From the NCBI GenBank assembly GCA_049334165.1, contig JBEGHD010000011.1: a stretch of DNA of 64,000 bases; one strand, written 5' to 3'. Positions 43,428 to 51,801 of the stretch are shown here, piece by piece (position 1 is the first letter of the stretch; each line of letters begins with the position of its first letter). The position numbers and the translations under genes are program-made. The notes under the pieces were generated by a model that made no database searches, was not told where the DNA came from, and saw nothing but the letters and a program-made list of their open reading frames with translations. This DNA comes from JBEGHD01 sp049334165 (GTDB taxonomy: Bacteria; Bacteroidota; Bacteroidia; Flavobacteriales_D; Sanyastnellaceae).

Positions 43428-44483
43428 ATGAAAAATCTTGTCACCCCTCTTGTAAAGTATACCATCAACAAGGCAAAGACAAATAAATTCATTCAGAACA
43501 TATTTGAATCACCTTTTGATCTGTCGAAGTTTCCCGAGAGTGGCGAGTTCACAGATTCTCACGGGAACAAATTTGTGCTTCGTTCTGGGCTCAGGAGCAA
43601 AGTAAAGCCCGGCTGGGAAATGCTGGCAAAAGGAGCCTTACCCGAGCGCAATGATGAGTATTGTCGCAAACAAAAGCAAATTGGACAGGTTGCTGTGGAA
43701 AAGGCAACACCGGTGATAAGCTCTTTTGGCAAAAGCCTGGACAATGCAACAATTCTGGAGGTAGGTTGCAATTTTGGAGCGACTTCTTATTCTTTAGCTG
43801 AATGCGGTGTGAAGAAGGTGGTTGGTTCAGAATTCACCGGCTATAAAGTGGAATCTGTGGAGTCTAAAGATGATGACAGGAGCTTGCAACTTGAAGAGGT
43901 AAATGCAGAACTTAAAGCGACAAGAGAGAGAATCGCGTCAATGAGTGCGGATAGCGACAAAGTTGAATTTGTTGAAGATGATATTTCAAATTCTCGTTTG
44001 GAGCCCGGTACTTTCGACATAGTTTGTAGCTGGCAGGTTCTCGAGCATGTGCACGACACAGCAAATGCATTCAAATCGATGTACAATTTGCTCAAAGATG
44101 ATGGAATTCTTTTTCACGAATACAATCCTTTCTTTTCGCTAAATGGTGGCCACAGCTTTTGTACGCTGGATTTTCTCTGGGGTCATGTCAGGCTTAATGA
44201 TGAAGACTTTGCGCGCTATCTCGAAGAAATCCGACCCGAGGAAAAAGAAAGGGCGATGTCTTTTTTTAAGACGGGACTGAACAGAACTTCTCAAAAAGAT
44301 GTAAGAACTCAACTTGAAGAAGCTGGATTTGAGGATATCACTATTATACCTTTCCCTAAAGAGCAACACTTGCGAATGGTTGACAGAGAAACTTTGACGC
44401 AATGTCAAAGAAATTATCCAAACATTGATTTGCTCGACCTGACTTCTCCGCGGGTTTATATCCTTGCCAGAAAGAAGAAGTAA
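43428..44483 (+). CDS. class I SAM-dependent methyltransferase
   Basis: Protein of 351 residues. The Rossmann methyltransferase core lies in the middle: motif I ILEVGCNFGATSYSLAECG (about 107-125), acidic residue in VVGSEFTGYK, CSWQVLEHVHDTANAF (motif IV region, about 200), and a later LKDDGILFHEYNPFFSLNGG. A long helical insertion (SKDDDRSLQLEEVNAELKAT) separates motif I from motif II. The first 90 residues are basic and unlike named families. Substrate unknown; the HxxxPF pattern (HEYNPFFS) suggests a small-molecule or glycan methyltransferase rather than RNA, but this is weak. It has its own promoter. Confidence 0.85.
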   Translation: MKNLVTPLVKYTINKAKTNKFIQNIFESPFDLSKFPESGEFTDSHGNKFVLRSGLRSKVKPGWEMLAKGALPERNDEYCRKQKQIGQVAVEKATPVISSFGKSLDNATILEVGCNFGATSYSLAECGVKKVVGSEFTGYKVESVESKDDDRSLQLEEVNAELKATRERIASMSADSDKVEFVEDDISNSRLEPGTFDIVCSWQVLEHVHDTANAFKSMYNLLKDDGILFHEYNPFFSLNGGHSFCTLDFLWGHVRLNDEDFARYLEEIRPEEKERAMSFFKTGLNRTSQKDVRTQLEEAGFEDITIIPFPKEQHLRMVDRETLTQCQRNYPNIDLLDLTSPRVYILARKKK

Positions 44484-44510
44484 GGACTCTTCGGTTTTGT
44501 TGCTTTCACT

Positions 44511-45284
44511 CTACTCAAACTCAATGCTGTGAAGCACCAATCCAGCTGCCGGAGCGATGGTGTCGAAGGTTTGACCTGATTCGCCTTTGAGCGATTCGCG
44601 GATGTCTTCAATCGTTTTGTTTCCCCGGCCGACCTCGAGCAGTTGTCCCATCATCAGTCGCACCTGGTTTCTCAAAAAGCCTGAAGCTTTCACACGGTAG
44701 GCAAAGGATTTCTCAGGAAAGAAGTTGGCGGTGTAGATGTCGTTTTCTTCGATGTGGCTCGTGAGAACCTCTCGTTCCAGAATAGTGTGCGGACTCGGTT
44801 TTTTGCAGTACTGCCTAAAATTGTGGCGGCCTTCGAAAAGAGCTGCTGCCTTTTTCATTTCATCCACATCCAGATCTTCCAGAAAAGTGGCGATGAAAGG
44901 AGCACTGAAAGGATGCGGCTTTTCTCCAAAGGCGAAGAAGTAGATGTATTCCTTGATCTTGGAGTGCTGAATCACGTTGAACTTGCTGTCGACTTCTCTC
45001 ACACTTGTCGCCCGGATGTCGTTGGGTAGATTTAAATTTAGCAAATCGAGAAACTCTACTTCATCCAACTTTTCGAAAATGAAGAGTTCAAATGCCATTT
45101 CGGTGGCAGAGACTTTCGCATCTGTTCGGCTAGAGCCGAGGGTTTTAAAGTTTTCGTGACCGCAGATGAACCTCACAGTTTTGTCGACCATTTTCTGAAT
45201 GGTTTTCACGTCAGGCTGTACCATCCAGCCGTGAAACCGAAAGCCGAGATACTGAATGTGGATGAGGTAATAGAATCTTTCCAT
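44511..45284 (-). CDS. truA: tRNA pseudouridine(38-40) synthase TruA
   Basis: Modifies uridines 38-40 in the anticodon arm of tRNAs. The ATG at 45284 gives 257 residues starting MERFYYLIHIQYLGFRFHGW, matching the TruA N-terminus; the frame extends upstream but without similarity. The catalytic Asp is in LGSSRTDAKVSA (about residue 52). Other landmarks are EYIYFFAFGE, FEGRHNFRQYCK and the C-terminal KASGFLRNQVRLMMGQLLEVGRG. It lies downstream of the terminator of the GCTDP-protein gene on the same strand, so it probably has its own promoter in 45285-45317. Confidence 0.95.
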   Translation of the reverse strand: MERFYYLIHIQYLGFRFHGWMVQPDVKTIQKMVDKTVRFICGHENFKTLGSSRTDAKVSATEMAFELFIFEKLDEVEFLDLLNLNLPNDIRATSVREVDSKFNVIQHSKIKEYIYFFAFGEKPHPFSAPFIATFLEDLDVDEMKKAAALFEGRHNFRQYCKKPSPHTILEREVLTSHIEENDIYTANFFPEKSFAYRVKASGFLRNQVRLMMGQLLEVGRGNKTIEDIRESLKGESGQTFDTIAPAAGLVLHSIEFE

Positions 45285-45317
45285 GACTGTGGCGATGAGG
45301 GGTGCGAAGGAACGGAA

Positions 45318-45362
45318 TTTTTTAAAAAACAAAACCCACACTCTCCGGGAAGAGAATGCGGG
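45318..45362 (-). terminator. terminator after the 872-residue gene
   Basis: On the minus strand CCCGCATTCTC (45362-45352) pairs with GAGAGTGTGGG (45345-45335), eleven pairs with two G-U, loop TTCCCG, followed by TTTTGTTTTTT. Confidence 0.85.
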
Positions 45363-45400
45363 CTTTGCAATAATTAGTATTTAGAGTGTACCTGTATAGG

Positions 45401-48019
45401 TTATTTCTTAATCATTCTTTTGTTGATGTTGCTTTGCTCGGTTTTTAGGGTGATGATATAAACACCAGAGCTGATTTCCGAAACATCAATGGAGTTTTCT
45501 GACGAACTTCCAGCCAGATCGAGATCAACCGACTTCACAACTCTTCCGTTGAGGTCTCTCACGAGTAACTCGGCTTCTGGAGAAGTGCTATTGAATACAT
45601 CTACATTCAACTGATCTCCGGCCGGGTTAGGATAGAATTCGAAAGATAATTCGTTTTCGAGTTCTCCGACTCCGATGGTGCTTGCATCGTCAATTACATT
45701 GATGCTAAACCCTGCAGATCCTCCAAAGCCCGGAATGAGGTCTGGAATCATATCCGCTGAAATCTCAAGACAGAAAGTCGCTTCACACTCTTCCTCATCT
45801 TCTGTTTCGAAAACTACTGTGAGGCAGAGGGTGTAAGGCCCGTCTCCATCATAATCATAATCTGGATAAATTTCTCCTGAAACACTTCCATCACCAAAGT
45901 CCCACTCAATGCTTTCTGCATCTTCAATGCTGTCATTCGGGATCACGAAAATGGTATTTGGGAAGTTTTCGCTGGCCGTGAGAACAAAGTCGATGAAGCA
46001 CTCAGGCGGGTAAATGCAAGAGCCATCATCCACGTTGGCTTCAGGGTCGTAATTGAGAGCCTCGGGGTCTGTACAACCAGCAATTTCGCCTTCGCCACAA
46101 CCTTCTTCATTAATTCCAAAGTAAACGATGTGCGGGTCACCTTCACCGAGGTTTCCACCTGCTATCATTTCATTATCCGCAAAAACAGTGATTACCCCGT
46201 CCCATTGTGTGTCGGTGAGGTTGTACAGTTCAATAGTGTGGCAGCCATCCTGAAGGCAAACTTCAACGATGTTGGTGCCTCCGGTGTAGCCATCGGCAAA
46301 GAGCGTGTCTCCACTGAAAACTCCATACTCGATGTCATTCTCACCGAGGTTTACATCCACCTGAAAGGAAACAACTGTTCCGGAGCACTCAGGATAGATG
46401 CACGAGCCATCATCCACTGTAGCGACCTCAGAGTAATTTGTCGCTTCTGGGTCTGTACATCCCGGAAGGCTCACTTCGTCACCGCAATCTGGAGAATTGA
46501 TGTTGAATTGCATGAATCCGTACTCTCCGTTTGGCAAAGTACCTTCGAGAATATCTTCTCCGTCAAGTTCGATACTAAACTCACCGCCATTCCAGCCGTT
46601 ACCAGCTGAGTCGAAAAGCTCAAAAGTATAGCAACCATCTTCGAGACATATCCAGTGTGAGTTTTCGCTGTAGCTTTCGTATCCACCGTCTCCGTAAATC
46701 TCTACTTCGTCCTGCACGATGTTCCACGAAACCTGACCACCGCCATCTTCAGTTTCTATTTCAAGTTCAACCCAACTTACTTCGCAGTCGTCAGGATAGA
46801 GGCAAGAGCCATCATCGATCGTGGCATCATCATCGTAGTTTACGGCAGCAGGATCTGTGCAGCCTTCACCACAGGGGTCAACATTAAAGGAGAAGTTTAG
46901 GGAGGCTTCTGTTGCATCATCATTGAAATCGTAGAAAGCCACAACTTCATCATTGGCAATAATGCTCACATTTCCATTCCATCCTGTAAAAGAGTTGTCG
47001 GACAAATTGAGAGCATAACATCCGCTGTCTGCAAGACAGAGATTAATGTTCTGGGACCCACCGGCATTCCCTTCTTCAATATCAAAATCAAACGTTACAA
47101 GCTCGAGTTCCCATTCTATGTCCTCGAGTCCCACATTCGTTTCGAAATCAATTGTTACAGGAATATTATCACACTCGAGATATTCACACGAACCATTGTC
47201 TTCAGTCGCTTCTGGGTCGTAATTCACAGCTTCTGGGTCGGTGCATCCTTCCAGGTAGACTGTCTCATCGCACTCGGCATTTATTCCAAAGTTGATATAT
47301 CCAAAGTTTCCATCTGGCATTCCCGTTTCGAAAATCTCTTCGTCACCTATTGATAGAGAAAATTCAGCTCCATTCCAGCCATTTACTGCAAACATTTGCA
47401 ACGTGTAGCATCCGTCTTCCAGGCACAGCCATTCATGGTATTCTGAAAAATTCTCAAAGCCGGTTCCAGCATAAATTTCTTCTTCATTTGCATTGAGCAA
47501 GTACCAGGTAATTTCATCGGCCTCGTACTCTGTTTCTAACTCAATCTCTACCCAGCTGCCATCGCAGTCTCCAGGCAAAATGCAAGAGCCGTCATCGATG
47601 GTAGCATCTTCTTCGTAGTTGAGCGCATCCGGATCGGTGCAGCCCTCTCCACAGCCTTCGGAGTTGACTCCGAAGTGAAGCACTGTTGGGTCGCTGTCGA
47701 GGTCGGCCGAAGCCACCACGCCATTTTCCATCAGTACAGAAACGACTCCGTCCCATTCAGTATCGGTGATGTTGTAAAGTGAAAGTTCGTAGCAGCCATC
47801 GTAGAGGCAAAGCTCGTGAGATTCTGTGGCACCGGTGTAGCCATCAGCAATAAGCGTATCTCCCGAGACTAGTCCCCATTCGATGTCCTCTGCTTCGAGG
47901 TTGACGTCAAGCTGAATGAGAACAGCGGTTTGGTTGTCGTCACAATTGAATTCTATCTGAGAACTGGCATTGAAGCCGAAAGTGATCAGAAAAACGATTA
48001 ATAAGGTAGCTCTATACAT
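45401..48019 (-). CDS. giant secreted GCTDP-repeat protein with PKD and T9SS domains
   Basis: Protein of 872 residues with signal peptide (MYRATLLIVFLITFGFNASS). It alternates beta-sandwich modules of about 100 residues with five cysteine linkers of the form GCTDPxAxNYxPxA ending DDGSC. The modules are of two kinds: one with DTEWDGVVSVL, the other with DGCYTFELFDSAGNGWNGGE. A PKD-like domain follows (SIEWDFGDGS, about 700). The last 80 residues are a T9SS type A sorting domain (FEFYPNPAGDQLNVDV, LNGRVVKSVDL, ISSGVYIITLKT). Strongly acidic, consistent with calcium binding. Likely cell-surface or matrix adhesin. A close paralog lies immediately upstream. Confidence 0.88.
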   Translation of the reverse strand: MYRATLLIVFLITFGFNASSQIEFNCDDNQTAVLIQLDVNLEAEDIEWGLVSGDTLIADGYTGATESHELCLYDGCYELSLYNITDTEWDGVVSVLMENGVVASADLDSDPTVLHFGVNSEGCGEGCTDPDALNYEEDATIDDGSCILPGDCDGSWVEIELETEYEADEITWYLLNANEEEIYAGTGFENFSEYHEWLCLEDGCYTLQMFAVNGWNGAEFSLSIGDEEIFETGMPDGNFGYINFGINAECDETVYLEGCTDPEAVNYDPEATEDNGSCEYLECDNIPVTIDFETNVGLEDIEWELELVTFDFDIEEGNAGGSQNINLCLADSGCYALNLSDNSFTGWNGNVSIIANDEVVAFYDFNDDATEASLNFSFNVDPCGEGCTDPAAVNYDDDATIDDGSCLYPDDCEVSWVELEIETEDGGGQVSWNIVQDEVEIYGDGGYESYSENSHWICLEDGCYTFELFDSAGNGWNGGEFSIELDGEDILEGTLPNGEYGFMQFNINSPDCGDEVSLPGCTDPEATNYSEVATVDDGSCIYPECSGTVVSFQVDVNLGENDIEYGVFSGDTLFADGYTGGTNIVEVCLQDGCHTIELYNLTDTQWDGVITVFADNEMIAGGNLGEGDPHIVYFGINEEGCGEGEIAGCTDPEALNYDPEANVDDGSCIYPPECFIDFVLTASENFPNTIFVIPNDSIEDAESIEWDFGDGSVSGEIYPDYDYDGDGPYTLCLTVVFETEDEEECEATFCLEISADMIPDLIPGFGGSAGFSINVIDDASTIGVGELENELSFEFYPNPAGDQLNVDVFNSTSPEAELLVRDLNGRVVKSVDLDLAGSSSENSIDVSEISSGVYIITLKTEQSNINKRMIKK

Positions 48020-48126
48020 TGGTTATTAGATTTTTTAGATGATGTCTTTTTATGTGACACAGATAAAAGCGGATAAGTTGCAAATGCCTTAAATAAAAGG
48101 GAGTCAGCGCATTTGAGAATACAACA

Positions 48127-48152
48127 AACCCCGAGAGTAAACTCCCGGGGTT
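48127..48152 (-). terminator. hairpin between the two GCTDP-repeat genes
   Basis: AACCCCGAGAG (48127-48137) and CTCCCGGGGTT (48142-48152) pair with one mismatch, loop TAAA. On the minus strand the following run is only TTTGTTGTATT, so termination may be partial and the downstream paralog may receive read-through. Confidence 0.6.
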
Positions 48153-48177
48153 TTGCTTAATTATAAGGTTTTTGTTT

Positions 48178-51100
48178 TTAGTTTTTCAGAATCTTGAATG
48201 TCTTGTATTGACCTTTAGTGCTGACATTGATAAAGTATAATCCAGAGCTGTACTGAGAAATGTCAACTTTATATTCTCCACCGTTTTGTTCTAAATTTAC
48301 TTTTTGGGATTTCAAGGTAGCTCCGTGGACATTGTAAACGGTAACAGTCGTTTCACTTTTCCAGTGCACATTCGATGAAAGCATGACGAAATCCGTAGCG
48401 GGATTTGGGTACACTTCGATGCTTTCCAAATGCTGCTCTTCATCGATGCCAATGGTGGAAGCATCTTCGATAATGTTAATGAAGAAGCCAGTACTGTTTC
48501 CTCCAGCACCAGGGATGAGGTCTGGAATCATATCCGCTGTTATCTCCATGCAGAATGTCACATCGCAAGTATCATTTTCACCAACTTCAAAATAAACCGT
48601 GAGACATAGGTTGTATGGTCCGTCACCCTCGTACTCATGGTCTGGGAAGAGGTCAGTAGAAGTTGACCCGTCTCCAAAATCCCAAAGCACGCCAACAGCA
48701 TCCCCGATACTATCCGAAGGAATCACGAAAAGCGTGTTGAGGTTCAATGAGTCTGCCGTGAGATCAAATGAGATAGAGCATTCCGAAGGATAAATACAAG
48801 AGCCGTCATCGATAGTGGCGTCTGGGTTGTAGTTTTCGGCTTCCGGATCGGTGCAGCCCTGAAAGAAACAATCGTCAGAATTAATGCTGAAGTCAATGGA
48901 GTCAAAGCTACCTTCCCAATCTGCATCTCCGTCTTCAAGTGTTCCAGAGTCAATTACATCTCCTTCAAGTAGAATTGTGAAAGTTCCGCCATTCCAGCCA
49001 TCACCGTAAGAATCGTACATTCCAAATTGATAGCAGCCATCTTCCAGGCACAAATCGATGGTGTAGGTAGAATAACTTTGATAACCTGCACCCTCTGCTA
49101 TAGTTTGTTGCTCGTCTCCGTAAATGGCCCAGGATACTTCTCCACCCCATGCTTCTGTTTCAATAATCACCTGAACATTGTTTGCCTCACATGGTACTTC
49201 TTCATATTCACAAGAGCCATCATCAACAGTAGCTTCGGGGTTGTAGTTAAGGGCTTCAGGATCAGTACAGCCTTCAATTTCGTCACTGCAATTGCTATTG
49301 ACAGGGATGTCAAAAGAGAGGTTTGTGTCGTTAGAGATTTCTTCAATTAAGTATACCTCACCATTGATGTAGATACAAACCAGACCTGTCCAATCACTAT
49401 CAGAGAAATCGTAGATTGTAAAATTATAACAGCCATCCTCAACACAAAATGTGTACTCTTCGATTGCGCCCTGACCATCGTATCCACCTCCCTCAAGGTA
49501 TTCTTCAGTATTCTCGAAAGACCACTCAAAAAGCGCTCCCGGTCCTGCATTTAGTTGAACCAGAATCTCGTTCGCTTCACAATCGCTGTATTCACAAGAA
49601 CCATCATCAATAGTAGCTTCTGGATTGTAATTTGAGGCTTCTGGATCAATACACCCTTCAATTTCTTCTTCACAATCTGCATTTACACCAAAAGTTACTG
49701 AGCCATACTCTCCCGTCTCTAGCTCTCCGCTGGTGATAAAAGTTCCGTTCTCAAGCCATATCGAGAACTCACCACCATTCCAACCATCACCGTAGGAGTC
49801 GTACATCTCAAAGGTGTAACAGCCGTCTTCCAGGCAAATCTCTTCAGTGTACTGGTAATTGTTTTCTTCATAGTCGGAGCCCTCTGCCACAATCTCACCT
49901 TCCTGCAAAATCGCCCACGAGATTTCTTCCGACCAGGTGTTTGTGACAATGTTTACCACAGCTGGATTTGCTTCGCATTCGTCACTTCCTTCACATGAGC
50001 CATCCACCGTGTATTCGAGGTAGCAAGTTCCGTTGTCGCCCTGGTAACCGTCAACCAAAAGGATGTAAGTGGTATTTGGCTCAAGCTCTCCGCATTCGAA
50101 TTCGAACTTTGACATCAATCCGTTTCCAGAGTTGCCATCACAAAAGATCATCTCTCCGCCACATTCTTCAAACAGTCCAAACTGTGTGTCGGTGAAAGTG
50201 TTTGTGCCGTCAGTGATCGCTTCGATGGTTATGGCTGCAGGCTCTTCGGGTGTAGTGAAAGTGTACCAAACGCTCGACTGTTCACCTTTTCCATTTCCAA
50301 AGGCCCAGCAGTCGCCAAATATTCCTTCGTTGGAATTTGCTCCTACGTTGCTGATAAGTTGAGTTCCTTCAAGAAGTGGGGCAGCATTTTCGCATAGATC
50401 ATTTTCGACCTCTTCGGTTCCTTCGTACTCGCAGTTGCCATTGTCAACTGTAGCCCAGGGGTTGAAGTTGAGTGCCTCATTGTCCATGCAACCGAAGTGA
50501 ATGTTTTGCATTTGGCAATCTTCCTGATTTCCAAAGTTGACAAAAACTTGCTCGCCCGGGTAGATCTGACCTGAGTCGAACGAATCAAATCCAGTAGTGA
50601 AATTAAAATAAGTTCCGCCTGTGTTTTGATCACCTGGTTCTAGGATCAGTGTTCCACAACCGTCTTCGAGGCAAAACGGCAGACTGAGAGTAGCCGAATT
50701 ACTGGAAGTAGAACTGGAAACGTACTCATTGTTAAAAATCAATTCGTAGTCGAGGTTGTTTCCCAACGACTCTGTAGAAACTGTGAGTAGATATTCAACT
50801 CCCTCGCATTCTTCATAAATGCAGGAGCCGTCATCTGTATTAGCATCGGGATTGTAATTAGATGCTGCTGGATCAGTGCAACCAGAGATGTTCAACGCCT
50901 CACAGTAATTGAGTTCAAAGGGTATATCAACAGGGTTGTCTACTTCATTCGGATTGTTGTTCAAAACAACTGAGGTGAGTGTGGAGTCGCAATTCATGAA
51001 GCTTGCTGTTATTGAGCTCCAGGATGAGCCATCCCATGAAATTTGAGTGATGAAGCCACCATCGGGCTCTGTGGTTGCCATTCCTGTGGTCACTATTCCA

Positions 51101-51246
51101 CCTGCGTCTACGACAAATGTAATATCAATTGAGGCTCCGTTGGTGTTGGTCATTTGACCATAAGTGTAGACCGTTTGAGTTTGCTGAGCATTTAGGCAAA
51201 AAGCAAAAAAAAGGAAGCCTAAAAGTATAAGGGTGTTTCTAAACAT
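48178..51246 (-). CDS. giant secreted GCTDP-repeat protein with T9SS domain (paralog)
   Basis: Protein of 1022 residues, signal peptide MFRNTLILLGFLFFAFCLNA. It contains five GCTDP-type linkers (one variant GCMDNEALNFNPWA), several DGCYTFEMYDSYGDGWNGGE modules, an inserted region with GKGEQSSVWYTFTTPEEP and CYLEYTVDGSCEG, a PKD-like domain (LWDFGDGSTS) and a T9SS type A C-terminus (IEVYPNPATDFVMLSS, YSSGLYFINVST). The last 200 residues are very similar to those of the 872-residue neighbour (SADMIPDLIPG in both). It has more modules and differs in order, so the pair arose by tandem duplication and module shuffling. Likely surface adhesin. Confidence 0.88.
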   Translation of the reverse strand: MFRNTLILLGFLFFAFCLNAQQTQTVYTYGQMTNTNGASIDITFVVDAGGIVTTGMATTEPDGGFITQISWDGSSWSSITASFMNCDSTLTSVVLNNNPNEVDNPVDIPFELNYCEALNISGCTDPAASNYNPDANTDDGSCIYEECEGVEYLLTVSTESLGNNLDYELIFNNEYVSSSTSSNSATLSLPFCLEDGCGTLILEPGDQNTGGTYFNFTTGFDSFDSGQIYPGEQVFVNFGNQEDCQMQNIHFGCMDNEALNFNPWATVDNGNCEYEGTEEVENDLCENAAPLLEGTQLISNVGANSNEGIFGDCWAFGNGKGEQSSVWYTFTTPEEPAAITIEAITDGTNTFTDTQFGLFEECGGEMIFCDGNSGNGLMSKFEFECGELEPNTTYILLVDGYQGDNGTCYLEYTVDGSCEGSDECEANPAVVNIVTNTWSEEISWAILQEGEIVAEGSDYEENNYQYTEEICLEDGCYTFEMYDSYGDGWNGGEFSIWLENGTFITSGELETGEYGSVTFGVNADCEEEIEGCIDPEASNYNPEATIDDGSCEYSDCEANEILVQLNAGPGALFEWSFENTEEYLEGGGYDGQGAIEEYTFCVEDGCYNFTIYDFSDSDWTGLVCIYINGEVYLIEEISNDTNLSFDIPVNSNCSDEIEGCTDPEALNYNPEATVDDGSCEYEEVPCEANNVQVIIETEAWGGEVSWAIYGDEQQTIAEGAGYQSYSTYTIDLCLEDGCYQFGMYDSYGDGWNGGTFTILLEGDVIDSGTLEDGDADWEGSFDSIDFSINSDDCFFQGCTDPEAENYNPDATIDDGSCIYPSECSISFDLTADSLNLNTLFVIPSDSIGDAVGVLWDFGDGSTSTDLFPDHEYEGDGPYNLCLTVYFEVGENDTCDVTFCMEITADMIPDLIPGAGGNSTGFFINIIEDASTIGIDEEQHLESIEVYPNPATDFVMLSSNVHWKSETTVTVYNVHGATLKSQKVNLEQNGGEYKVDISQYSSGLYFINVSTKGQYKTFKILKN

Positions 51247-51801
51247 GGTTATAAGTATTTTAATTGAGGCTGGCGGTGTAAAGACTCATTCCACTTTGGG
51301 AAAGTTGCAGGTGATTGCAAAATAACTTCTGATCTGGCTTTGAGAGGATTGATGGTTATCAGTTATAGATTGAATAATGTGTTGTTGATTAGTGCCTTAT
51401 TGAGGGTTGTTATTTAATTTTGCTAGTTCTGGATTTGCTGTTAAAGAACAAAGCCCATTTTCCTGAAAATCGGGAAATGGGCTGTCCGATAGAGAAAGCC
51501 AACCGAAATTTATTCTCTATCTAAAGGATTTACTTTGTGGGGTGAAAGACTAATGGAATAATATTTTAGTTGCAGATAATCTGCGATAAAATATTATTTT
51601 GAAATAAAATATATCAAAGCTGATGATTGGAGTAGCAAGACTAAACAAATTATAATCATCTTTGGTTGCATTGAGGTGATGAGATTCTAGGAGAATTCTT
51701 TGGATAGGTTCATCACTTCGCTTTTTTTAACACATAGCGCTTAAAGGGAGTTCTAGCGTTTTCCCTAATTTCAGCATCTATTAACCAAAACCACTCTAAT
51801 C
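51247..51801. other. divergent non-coding region with a hairpin
   Basis: About 555 bases between two divergently transcribed genes, AT-rich and without a credible gene. AGCCCATTTTCC...GGGAAATGGGCT (51452-51483) forms a hairpin followed on the minus strand by TTTGTTCTTT, like a minus-strand terminator with no gene before it. The rest should contain promoters of both neighbours, but no clean TTTG/TAnnTTTG pair was found. Confidence 0.5.
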
